Of a stretch of DNA of 59,521 bases, positions 1 to 9,500 are shown in pieces (position 1 is the first letter of the stretch; each line of letters begins with the position of its first letter). Source of the DNA: Acrasis kona (Eukaryota > Heterolobosea > Eutetramitea > Acrasida > Acrasidae). Both the position numbers and the translations under genes were made by a program. The stretch lies in contig JAOPGA020001158.1 in the NCBI GenBank assembly GCA_026419775.2, positions 1-59,521 on the forward strand, read 5' to 3'. Under the pieces are notes generated by a model, which saw nothing but the letters and a program-made list of their open reading frames with translations, had not been told where the DNA came from and searched no databases.

Positions 1-48
1 AGTAAGTTTTTTGGTTGTAGATAACGTTCACTCATGCTACGATACGCA

Positions 49-141
49 GAACCTGCGGCTATCTTGTTTTTGTATGACGCATTAAAACCACAGAGTTCAA
101 GTTTTACGGAATACAGCCCTCAACCCCTGACTTACACATAG
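49..141 (+). CDS. possible last exon of a truncated upstream gene
   Basis: A GTAAGT lies at base 2 and a CAG ends at base 48, which would make a 47-base intron like others here. The following frame is open and ends in TAG at 139-141. It encodes about 30 residues starting around PAAILFLYDALKPQ. The rest of the gene would lie outside the window. I do not recognise the product, and this could equally be untranslated leader of the next gene. Confidence 0.25.
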   Translation, partial: EPAAILFLYDALKPQSSSFTEYSPQPLTYT

Positions 142-351
142 CTTTTCTTCTTCATAAACTAGTGCTGAAGCTCTAGATATCGGTGGTGCTGTTTGCGGTG
201 CGGGTCTTTTTGCTTCGATTAATCTTAGAATTGAGTCAAATGTTTGAGCGATTATTAAGCCTTCTCACGGTATTGCGCTGAAACTGTCAAACTTGAGTTG
301 CCCTTTTTGGTTGATTCAAAAACAAACCTTACAACAACATTTATTTTTGGA
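142..351. other. intergenic / 5' leader
   Basis: I see no open frame of note and no RNA gene here. It is presumably the promoter and leader of the BAR-domain gene that starts at 352. Confidence 0.4.
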
Positions 352-1908
352 ATGGGAATTCAGAGGGGTCTGTACAAGTGGTGGAGGGGAGACAGTATAC
401 CCCAAACTGTGGATGAAGAATATGATGCTATAGAGTCTGAATTTAATGTTTGTAGACTTTTCCGACGCGATAAATTAAACCAGACAGACCATGAAAAAGA
501 TTACAGAAAGTATTGCAGCAGACGTAACGCAGTTAGTTAACGGGTTTTACTTATTGACGAGTCTTATGAGGTAAGAATTTATGCAGCTTGTTCTTACATA
601 TATTTAGATCTGTACGTTCTACTTTTAACACCATTTAAAGTTTATCAGGTCGGTAATAATTACGAAATAATATACCAAGGTATTGAAAATGAGTTTAAAT
701 CTATCGCACTGGCACAAATATCTGAGTTAGCCCAGGAAATGGACTCTGTTTGTGCCAAGCTTTTCGTAAGTTTTGTCAATATGTGCATCAAGCTTACTCT
801 TTCTACTAGCAAGCAAATGTAACAAGAGGCGTGCTTCAACCCGTTAAAGAGTTTTTGACACAATGTGAACCCATGGTTGAAAGACACAAAACAAGAAACA
901 AGCTAAAATCAAACTTTGACTATTACAGAGAAAAAGTAAGAATATACTCAAAAGAGGGATCAACAGTCACTCCTGAAAAACTACAACAAGCAGAGACCAA
1001 GCGTTTGAGTTTTGAAGGTTTATATAAGGATGTAAACTTGTCAAATAAAAACATGATGCGAAAGGTAAACTTTCACTTCAACAATTTTTGCTGACCACGA
1101 ATAGTTGATGGACAGAAGACAAGACTTGTTTGATCCTATGGTGCAGCAACTAGTCCACAATTTGGTTGATTACTCAAAAAGACTGTCTCCATTATTGACC
1201 AAGATGGTAACCATAGCCGAAGTGTGTCCAAAGGAAAATCTGAGCCCATCAGCAATCAAACCCATTACTTATTCCCATACACCTTCCGTACAAGCAAATC
1301 AAAGTGTAGAAGAACCTAAACCAAGAGTCGTCCAATCAAGAGACATTGATCCATTCGCAACAAGTCCTCATGCGGAAGATGAGATCCACCTTCAAAGACG
1401 CCAATCACAGCCAGTCCAGAGACAAACCCCAACAGCAAGTTCGTACGGCCAACCAGACCAGAGGCGTCAATCACAACCTAAACCTTCTCCTGTTGCTGAT
1501 CTATTCGGAGATGATGATCCATTCTTCTCTGATTTGACTTCTAGTGTTGCAACTCCGGTCATGCCCAGTTCCAACCCCGCTTTGGCACATTTTGACCAAC
1601 CCATGTTGTCTCCCACGAACCGCACTCAACAGAACTTTGTTACACCAATGACCACTCACAACCAGTCAACGTTTACAAATCAATTCGACCAGTTAAGCTT
1701 GCAACCACAACAGCCTTATCAAACCTCCCAACCAACATTTTCGAATCAATTGCAACCTCAACAACCTTATCAGCAACCTCCTCAACAAAACGTTGACATG
1801 TCCTTTGATAATTTGTTAGACAACTTTGTGGCACAACCAAGCACTAACAATGGTAACAACAATATTAACAAACAGAACAACCAATTTAACGACGACTCAT
1901 TCTTTTGA
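352..1908 (+). CDS. BAR-domain endocytic adaptor (amphiphysin-like)
   Basis: Likely a membrane-curving BAR protein of the endocytic pathway. Exon 1 runs 352-447 and later exons begin at about 488, 649, 810 and 1105 (introns 448-487, 571-648, 766-809 and 1065-1104). The joined sequence follows the BAR pattern: a basic start with YKWW, then TVDEEYDAIESEFN, then a helix with LQPVKEFL and MVERHKTRNKLKSNFDYYREKV, ending in RRQDLFDPMVQQLV. The tail from about 1200 is rich in Gln, Pro and Asn and carries DPF-type motifs (IDPFATS, DDDPFF). In animal endocytic proteins such motifs bind the AP-2 appendage. No SH3 domain follows. The join around 570/649 does not keep frame with the splice sites I chose (phase 2 donor, phase 0 acceptor), so that intron is mis-drawn or the sequence has an error. 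The start at 352 is the first ATG in frame with the BAR sequence. Confidence 0.7.
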
Positions 1909-2040
1909 ATCTGCTATACTTTGTTCTTTGGAAACGATTGAACCAACAAATAATAAACTATAATTTACATTTATTTTGACTTTTGGTGATGTCCTATTGT
2001 TTGTTCTTTCCTAAACAAACAGCTTAAAGTTTGTCATCTC

Positions 2041-3486
2041 TCACACAGTCAATCTAGATAAGACTGAGTTGCTTCTGGTTAATTTGTACTTGTCTGCATA
2101 TTTGATTGAATCCATCTGTCTCAAATCCGATCCTGACATTTGTTCCTCGTTCTTATCACTCAAGTAAATCATCAGTTGGTCATGAAATGTCTGATCTCCT
2201 AACCGGAATAACTTTCCACCTAATTTAATCGGAAGCCATCCGTTCATGTCATACAATGAAATGATTGAATATTGAGTTGACCGTTCGTCTAGTTTTTCAA
2301 GATAGATGCCGCCAAAGTAAAGCGCACGTACGTACTTACTTTTCGGAGGACATTTTGGATTAATGTGACTTTTTCTGACGCAAGTAAGGTTTCCGTTCAG
2401 TTCTCTCCTCCAAGTGATGGAAAACAAAAAATCACGATTTTTGATGGGAAATGGAAGATTTGTTTTTTGGTAGACTATGGACGATGCATACTTTGTGTAC
2501 TCAATGTAATCGAACAATGTCGTCTTGGAACTTAACGAGGCATCCATCTCTGCTTGTAATGTTTCGTCCGTAATGACTCTGAATACATGATCAATGTGAA
2601 ACGGTACAACACCTCTCTCCAAGTACTTTCGTAAGCCTCTTTGTCCTCTATAAACTTTTTGTTTTGATTGTTTTAGCGTATACCTAAACTGACTATTCAT
2701 TGAACTAATAGTGTTCCACATGTCTTTATCTTCACAGTCACGTATGATTGAAGAAAAGTCAATGTCACTGGCAGTCGGGTCGTTCAGGTCCACGTCGAAT
2801 GTATTTGAGCGGTTAGAGTTTGATGTTCTTCTTGGTGGTTTGTCCAAAGAGTTCGACCTAGCCAAGTCGCTGTCATCAAGTTCTTTTTCTGGTGTTGTTG
2901 TGTTTTTAACTCCTATTTGATCCAGTAAGGTAAAGTCTTTTTTTGCACGTTCGTAAAGGTGATTGACGAAAACTTGGCTGACCACAAAGGATGGATAGTT
3001 ATCTTGCTTGAGTTCTAAAATGATTGTTGTACGGGCTTCATTGAAAAAGTCTTTTCTTAAATCTATTGCTTCGTCATCCATACACATCTCTATTGTATCA
3101 ATCAGCTTGGTTCTTACATTGTGTGACAGGTTGATTTCATGATTGGCCCCGATCCTAACAAATGAGTCCACTATAGTTCTTGCACGCTTGATTCGGTTTC
3201 TTTGTGATAAAATGTTTGAAAAATTATCGGTTTCCTTTATAAATAAATACGGAGACTCGTTGTGGCATTCAAGGAGATGGGTGTGCAGCAAGTTTCTGCA
3301 CTGTTCATCGTCGAAAACAGATTCAAACGGAAAACTGTACTCTTTGATTAGCTCCGTAAGCATTTCGTTATTTTGCAACCCTAGTTTCATTCTTAGTGGT
3401 GTGTGAATGGGAGGTGTGCTGGTAGGTGTCCTGGTCACATCTAGATTCAACACACCATTAATTGGGGACGCTGCGCAGTAACTCAT
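2041..3486 (-). CDS. RGS-START fusion protein
   Basis: A 481-residue single-exon protein with two recognisable parts. Residues about 45-190 resemble an RGS domain, the GTPase-activating module for G-alpha subunits, with a helical pattern that includes IVDSFVRIGANHEINLS and LKQDNYPSFVVSQ. Residues about 255-465 resemble a START lipid-binding domain: DMWNTISSMN at the start, PIKNRDFLF in the middle and an SLYDMNGWLP segment near the end. A Ser/Asn-rich linker joins them. The likely role is to link G-protein shut-off to a lipid ligand or membrane at the cytosolic face; this is inference from the domains. There is no signal peptide or membrane segment. It is transcribed convergently with the BAR gene, with 132 bases between the stops. 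Confidence 0.7.
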   Translation of the reverse strand: MSYCAASPINGVLNLDVTRTPTSTPPIHTPLRMKLGLQNNEMLTELIKEYSFPFESVFDDEQCRNLLHTHLLECHNESPYLFIKETDNFSNILSQRNRIKRARTIVDSFVRIGANHEINLSHNVRTKLIDTIEMCMDDEAIDLRKDFFNEARTTIILELKQDNYPSFVVSQVFVNHLYERAKKDFTLLDQIGVKNTTTPEKELDDSDLARSNSLDKPPRRTSNSNRSNTFDVDLNDPTASDIDFSSIIRDCEDKDMWNTISSMNSQFRYTLKQSKQKVYRGQRGLRKYLERGVVPFHIDHVFRVITDETLQAEMDASLSSKTTLFDYIEYTKYASSIVYQKTNLPFPIKNRDFLFSITWRRELNGNLTCVRKSHINPKCPPKSKYVRALYFGGIYLEKLDERSTQYSIISLYDMNGWLPIKLGGKLFRLGDQTFHDQLMIYLSDKNEEQMSGSDLRQMDSIKYADKYKLTRSNSVLSRLTV

Positions 3487-4171
3487 TCTCTTTCTTTTTT
3501 TAATGGTGTCAAAGTCAATTCGACCAAAAATAAATCAACAAATAGAGCACTAATACTATGAACAGACCAAGGACGCATAATAACTACTTATATGACTAAT
3601 TGCATGAATTATACCGACCAATTAGGAGAACTATAATTCTACTATTATGTTGAGGACAAATAATGAACTGTTGCAATTTAAACATTTGTGCGGTGAACAT
3701 GTAGTAAAATAATTGGCAATAGATGGTTAGTAACATGAGTGCAACAAGCTAGTTGCATGATGTATGTATGAAGAAGCGGCAGATCTGTTCAATGTTTCAA
3801 TAAACAAATGATTTTCAATGCATGCCCACTACAAAAAATTGTAGGATCTGACTCATCCATGCGATCTCTTTCAAAGCTTCTTGTGCTTTAGATTATTTTA
3901 AACCACTCAGTCTTCTATTGGTAGTAAAGTTCCAATCAATTTGTATCAACATGTGTCACAATAAGAGTGGTAAGAGATATACGAACTTCAAACCGTAAAT
4001 AGAAATCAGCATCTACATTCACTACCAGGTATGGTATGTACTATTGTTTAATAGAAAGTTTCGGTGAAGAAAAATATATTTCGTCAAATATGACAAGTCC
4101 AATCTATTTTCAGAACTCCCCTGAAGTCTGACATTAAAGTGTTGCTGGAGAAATATCATGAAATATCGAAA
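3487..4171. other. intergenic region (685 bases)
   Basis: This lies between the divergent RGS-START and GMC oxidoreductase genes and should hold both promoters. It is AT-rich with no long open frame, no tRNA-like fold and no repeat that I can see. Confidence 0.5.
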
Positions 4172-6271
4172 ATGAAAACAATACATTTGATTTGTATTCT
4201 ATGGCTTGTAGCGTGTACATATGCACAATATGACTTGATATTTGTTGGTTCTGGAACAGCCAGTAGTATCGTTGTCACACGTCTCGTAAAACAATTTCCA
4301 GAGAAGAAGATATTACTTATAGAAGCAGGAAAAGGCGAAGCTTATCGCATTGGTGGAAGAGATTTCCCTCCATATGCACAAGACCAACATAAAATAACAT
4401 ACGTTGACGTTCCCGGAGAGTACTGCAGCATTCCATGGACCACTCTCGGCGAACAATACAAACTCAAAGAAACACCATTTACTTGGCAAGGTATGGCAAT
4501 GGGCGGTAATTCTCAATTTAATGGTATGCTCTTCCAAAGTGCCACTCAAGAAGACATGAACAAGTGGCCACAAGGTTGGAAGTTCAACGACCTGAAACCC
4601 TACTTTGAACGCGTCATGAGAAAAACTAAAGTTGCCCCCACAGTGTCAACTGATAATAAAAACTATGAAACTGGTATCGCCGATGCTTTTAGAGTGGCTT
4701 TCGATCAGTTGGGAATGTTAGAGAAGAACACATCCATCTTATCTGACGACATTGGCAACGTTCCACTTGGTTATTACAGCAGACCATACCTAGTCAGTGA
4801 TGGTAACGGTCAGCGTGGTGGTGTGGTCGACGGATACCTCTCAGGAATAATCGGAGTTGACGGAAAGAGCAAATACTCCAATTTAGATATTTTAACATTA
4901 TCAAAAGTTACAAAGATTGTAATAAATGACCAAGGGAGAGCGACTGGTGTTGAATACTACACACGTGGCAATCGTATGGATGTGCAAAGTACTTCCGTCC
5001 AAGGGACATTGCATACGGCCTCGCTCAACAACAACGGTAGGGTTGTTCTAGGTGCTGGCGCCATGATTGACACCAAGTTGTTATATCTATCAGGAGTAGG
5101 ACCAAAGGGAAGCGAAAGCTCAATTGGAAATCGTTTATATTTTAAAATAAATAATCCTGCTGTAGGTCAAAGTTTCAGTGACCACATTGGTATTCAACTA
5201 AGTATACATTACCAAGGTTCACCAAACTTTAACTATAATGACCGCGCTTCAAACAATCCTAATATTATAAAGTATCTTAACGAGAGAACAGGACCGTTCA
5301 CTCAGTACTTACCCGTCTTGTTCGCTCACTTCAAGAGCAATCCAAATCTATCTAGACCCAACATTGAAATCATGATTAGTCCATCTGGAGTTGGAGGCTA
5401 CGACAGAAATGTCAACTCTGCAAACAAATTCCAAGTTTTATTAATCCACATGAGTCAAAAAGGCAAAACAAGATTAACACTGGATGAAAACAATTCAGTC
5501 AAGTACCCAAGTGTATATTTCACAAATCAAGATGACCTTAATGACATGGTCGATGCTCTTTATATTTTCCTTAATGACATTTTACCTAAAAATCCACAAC
5601 TAAGTGTTCATTTTGGACCAGGTGGCTACTCTCATAGCAATTTGAATCCGAAGTCGAAGAGCGACTGTAGAGCTTATATAACTGGTGGTGAAGAAAAATA
5701 CGGAGTCACGTACTCTAAAATGATCATGAATCACTTCACGGGTACTGTGCCACTACTAGAAGATGCTTCATTAGGTGGAGTAGATCCACAGTCATTGTTA
5801 GTGAGGGGTACATCTAACGTACATGTTGTAGATGCTTCCATCTATCCTGGTACATTGTCTGCACATCCAGTGGCCACAATTATGGCTGGTGCTGAACGTG
5901 CATCTGATTTATTGATTAATGTAATAGCAGATCCATCTATAGATACAACCAGTGCTCCTAGTACTACTTCTACCACGAAAGCACCTAGTGATGCTGCTAA
6001 ATCACCAACTACTGCTCCTGAAACACCGACTGCAACTGCTTCCAAGTCGCCAGTAGATGCTCCAACAACAAGCGCTGATGCACTCTCACCTTCATCAGAT
6101 GGCATTGTTCAAACAACCACCGCTCCCGCTGTTGATAACAATAACAAACCAGTCCCAAGCACAACAGATTCGTTCAAGGCAGATAGGATTGTCACATCTA
6201 GTGCTTCAATTCATACTTATCTCCTACTGGGACTTGCACTCATTATAGGAGCCATTGCAGTTTTGGTGTAA
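4172..6271 (+). CDS. secreted GMC-family FAD oxidoreductase with surface anchor
   Basis: A 699-residue glucose-methanol-choline family enzyme, using FAD to oxidise an alcohol or sugar; the substrate is unknown. The frame is open upstream to a GTG at 4139, but I chose the ATG at 4172 because it gives a clean signal peptide ending near ACTYAQ. The FAD loop GSGTAS is at residues 26-31. The family's Gly/Asn-rich flavin segment appears as GGNSQFNGM, and the C-terminal domain carries NHFTGT (about 520) and AHPVATIM (about 564) with the two expected catalytic histidines. After the enzyme comes a Ser/Thr/Ala/Pro stalk of about 85 residues and a hydrophobic terminus of about 20. That suggests a GPI anchor or a single membrane span, so the enzyme probably faces outward. 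AATAAA begins a few bases after the stop. Confidence 0.85.
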   Translation: MKTIHLICILWLVACTYAQYDLIFVGSGTASSIVVTRLVKQFPEKKILLIEAGKGEAYRIGGRDFPPYAQDQHKITYVDVPGEYCSIPWTTLGEQYKLKETPFTWQGMAMGGNSQFNGMLFQSATQEDMNKWPQGWKFNDLKPYFERVMRKTKVAPTVSTDNKNYETGIADAFRVAFDQLGMLEKNTSILSDDIGNVPLGYYSRPYLVSDGNGQRGGVVDGYLSGIIGVDGKSKYSNLDILTLSKVTKIVINDQGRATGVEYYTRGNRMDVQSTSVQGTLHTASLNNNGRVVLGAGAMIDTKLLYLSGVGPKGSESSIGNRLYFKINNPAVGQSFSDHIGIQLSIHYQGSPNFNYNDRASNNPNIIKYLNERTGPFTQYLPVLFAHFKSNPNLSRPNIEIMISPSGVGGYDRNVNSANKFQVLLIHMSQKGKTRLTLDENNSVKYPSVYFTNQDDLNDMVDALYIFLNDILPKNPQLSVHFGPGGYSHSNLNPKSKSDCRAYITGGEEKYGVTYSKMIMNHFTGTVPLLEDASLGGVDPQSLLVRGTSNVHVVDASIYPGTLSAHPVATIMAGAERASDLLINVIADPSIDTTSAPSTTSTTKAPSDAAKSPTTAPETPTATASKSPVDAPTTSADALSPSSDGIVQTTTAPAVDNNNKPVPSTTDSFKADRIVTSSASIHTYLLLGLALIIGAIAVLV

Positions 6272-6546
6272 CTAATAAAATTTTGTTTTCTGAACATATG
6301 CCTCTGGGCTATAGCAGTGCTTCATCTTGTAGTCAACATGATTGTGGTTACAATGATTGAGTTCAGACGATGACCAAGATCCGGCAATGGTGATTTAAAA
6401 AACAGTTTATTCTCTTTTGTGCTCGTAGTAAGATTTTCAGTGGCTACGCTGATGCAAATTACATATTTCCAAAAGCATCCCATCAAAACAATTTCTTATC
6501 TTCACAAAATTAATCTCGTTCCTCCAATAAGTTAATACTACACTAT
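6272..6546. other. intergenic region
   Basis: This lies between the convergent GMC oxidoreductase and hybrid kinase genes. It contains an AATAAA just past 6271 and nothing else that I recognise. Confidence 0.4.
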
Positions 6547-9500
6547 TTATTTACTCTTCCTCCGTATGTTGTTACTTCTATATGCAGTAACGATGGAGTG
6601 GATTGTATTTCTAGGAACAGGTTTTACCATGTACTGGTCCATACCAGATGCAAAGGCTTCTTCTTGGTGCTCAACTCTTGCATTCGCAGATAAACCCACG
6701 ATCAAGACTCTTTTTATTTCCTTCTCTTCTTCATACTTTCTTATCTCTGCTGTACACTCCAGTCCGTTCATATTTGGCATCTATTGATCGTTAATACAAC
6801 TAAAACACAATTATGTACATACTGATACATCCATAAGCACAAAATCATAGTTATGGTTAGATTTATACATTTGTAATCCCTGTATTCCATCACCAGCGAC
6901 ATCACACTCACAGTTACAACTGCACACTGCTCTCATGATGACTTTTTGATTGATTGCGTTGTCTTCAACCAGCAACACTTTTAGTTTACGATCAATAAAC
7001 TCGACCTGTTCATCATCAACAAACGGTTGTTGTAATGCAGGTGGTGGGATATCAGATAGAGCGCATTGTATAGTAAAGTAGAAACAGCTACCAATGTGAT
7101 CAGATGCATTTTGGATCCATATTCGACCACCCATCAGGTTGACTAACATTTTGGAAATGAACAAACCTAATCCACTACCGGAATAGTTGTCTAATTTGTA
7201 TTGTGCACTTGGGACTTGAACGAACCTTTCAAAGATTGACACGTGGTGGTCTTCTTTGATTCCTATTCCAGAATCTTCGACACCAAACAACAGTTCAACT
7301 TTATTATCACTTTTATGTTCACATGATAAAGAAATAGTAACACCACCAACAATTGTAAACTTGATTGCATTTGAGACCAAATTAATCAACACTTGTGATA
7401 TACGATTAAAGTCACCCAAGATTGTAAAATCACCCAAGTCATTGGATTTGTACTTTACGTAAATACCTTTACGTAAAGCATCAATTTCAAACATTTTTAT
7501 TGTATTTTCAATTAAATAAATTACATTCATTGGCTCTAAACTCAAATTCATTCTATTTAGTTCCAACTTACTAAGCGTTAACACATCGTCAGTAATGACT
7601 TTTTGGTATCTACCGCACACTTGTATGCTCTCAAGACTTGCTTTTGTGGTATCCACATGTTTCTTGACCACATCATAATTTAAATAAGGTGAGAGCGTAT
7701 CAAGGCTCTCTTGAATCATATCACATGATCCAATTAAGCCTTGTATAGGGTTCCTTATTTCATGACATATACGATCAACAAATTCCTCTTGTTTTCTTCT
7801 ATAAAGAGCTTCTTGATCTCTACTTGCTTTTGCTTTTGTTAATTCTTTAGTATGCTCCACTTGAGATTTAAAGTGTTTTGCATTTTGAAGTGAAATACTA
7901 ATTTGTATTGCTAAAATATTCAAAACGCTTGTTTGCTCTTCTTTAAAGCAATTAGAGATCATGTTGTTTTCCATATACAAAATAGCATTGATTTCTGTTT
8001 GATGCATAATGGGCATACAAATGATTGATTTGATACAGTGTTTAGCAATGTAAGGAATATGTGAATATTGTTGATCTTTATAAGCACATGCACATATAAT
8101 CATTTTTTTTGATGATTGAACTTTGTTAAGAATCTCGATGCAACCATTTTGAAATTGATGTAATGGAATATTACAAAGTGTGTCAATGTGGTTCAAACCC
8201 ATGTATTGAGCCACTACATAATTATTAATGACAATACATCCTTTAGATGCACCTCCTGTTTCAATGATTATTTTCATTACATTTTGTAACAATTCACTAT
8301 TGTCTATGGTAGATGATATGATTTGACAGGCACGAAATATATTTTGGGTGTTAATTGCATTTGGACTATAAATTACATTTACATCTTGAGCATTGATTTT
8401 TGTCCCCAAATAAGGATGATTTTTTACAAGTTGTAAGACCTTGGTAGTAGCTCCCCATTCTTGATAACTTTTAAAACTACGAACAAGCGCTTGATCTGCA
8501 TATTCAACCAATAAAATATCTTTTGCAAACTCACTTGCAAATTCACAAGCTATCGCATGTTCATGTACAAAATTGTAAGTTCTACAAAGCTCAATAGCAT
8601 GTTCAAATAATCCAATTACTTGATACTTGTTATCATTTTGACAGTTTAAACTGGCTATAATAGCTTTTACTAAATGATACTTGTTAGAGTAATTATCAAT
8701 GCAACTTGAACAAAACATAAGCATTTCTTCTTGGTTTTGATCCAAGCGCTCCATGATCCAATGTTTTGTATTTGTATCCAAAATTGATTTGTGTTTGTAA
8801 TAAATTCTCGCTAGAACCAAAGAAGATACAAAATTGAAGTAAGCATAGGTATATGTACTATTAAGAAAGCCTTTCTTCAAACTATCAACTCTTTTGATGA
8901 CATTGAGTCTGTTATCAATTAACGACTCATCATTTTTTTGCATAATGACAGAATCAAAGAATAAACAAAGAGTGCTCAGATTACACCCATTAAAACCAGA
9001 CTTGGCAGATGGTTCAAGATCAGATATCAAACCCTCTATAGCAGCATCGCTCAAATCATCTTTTAACATTTGATTATAAACTGAAATAACAGAAATAAGG
9101 TCCAGTGTTATGTTTTGATTCAATCTCTTTGCCGTTATTTTTACTTTATTAATGTACTCCAACGTGGAGTTGATGGGCAGGCCACAAAATGAATAAAAAT
9201 AAGCGGCAAGTCCATAAGAAAATACACTTTGCATAAGATTACCACTGGAAATACCTTTTGTATAAACCATTTTATGCATCTCGATGTGTTCATGTATAGG
9301 GTGATACCAGTGCCGAAGTATACATAAATAAGCGTGATTAGCATACAAGGTGAATTGGTTATCTGGACCGAAATAACTAGTGCATTGGTTGATGGCGACA
9401 TCAATTTCTGCACATAACTGAGAAGATGTTGATCTCTCTGTAGCCGCATAACAAATCAATAAATAGAGAAAAGTAGGATACAACATTTCTTGTTCCAAAA

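Noticed and set aside
9141..9449. Minus-strand frame in a second phase inside the giant hybrid kinase
   Set aside because: An overlapping frame with no conserved features; the main frame is continuous here.
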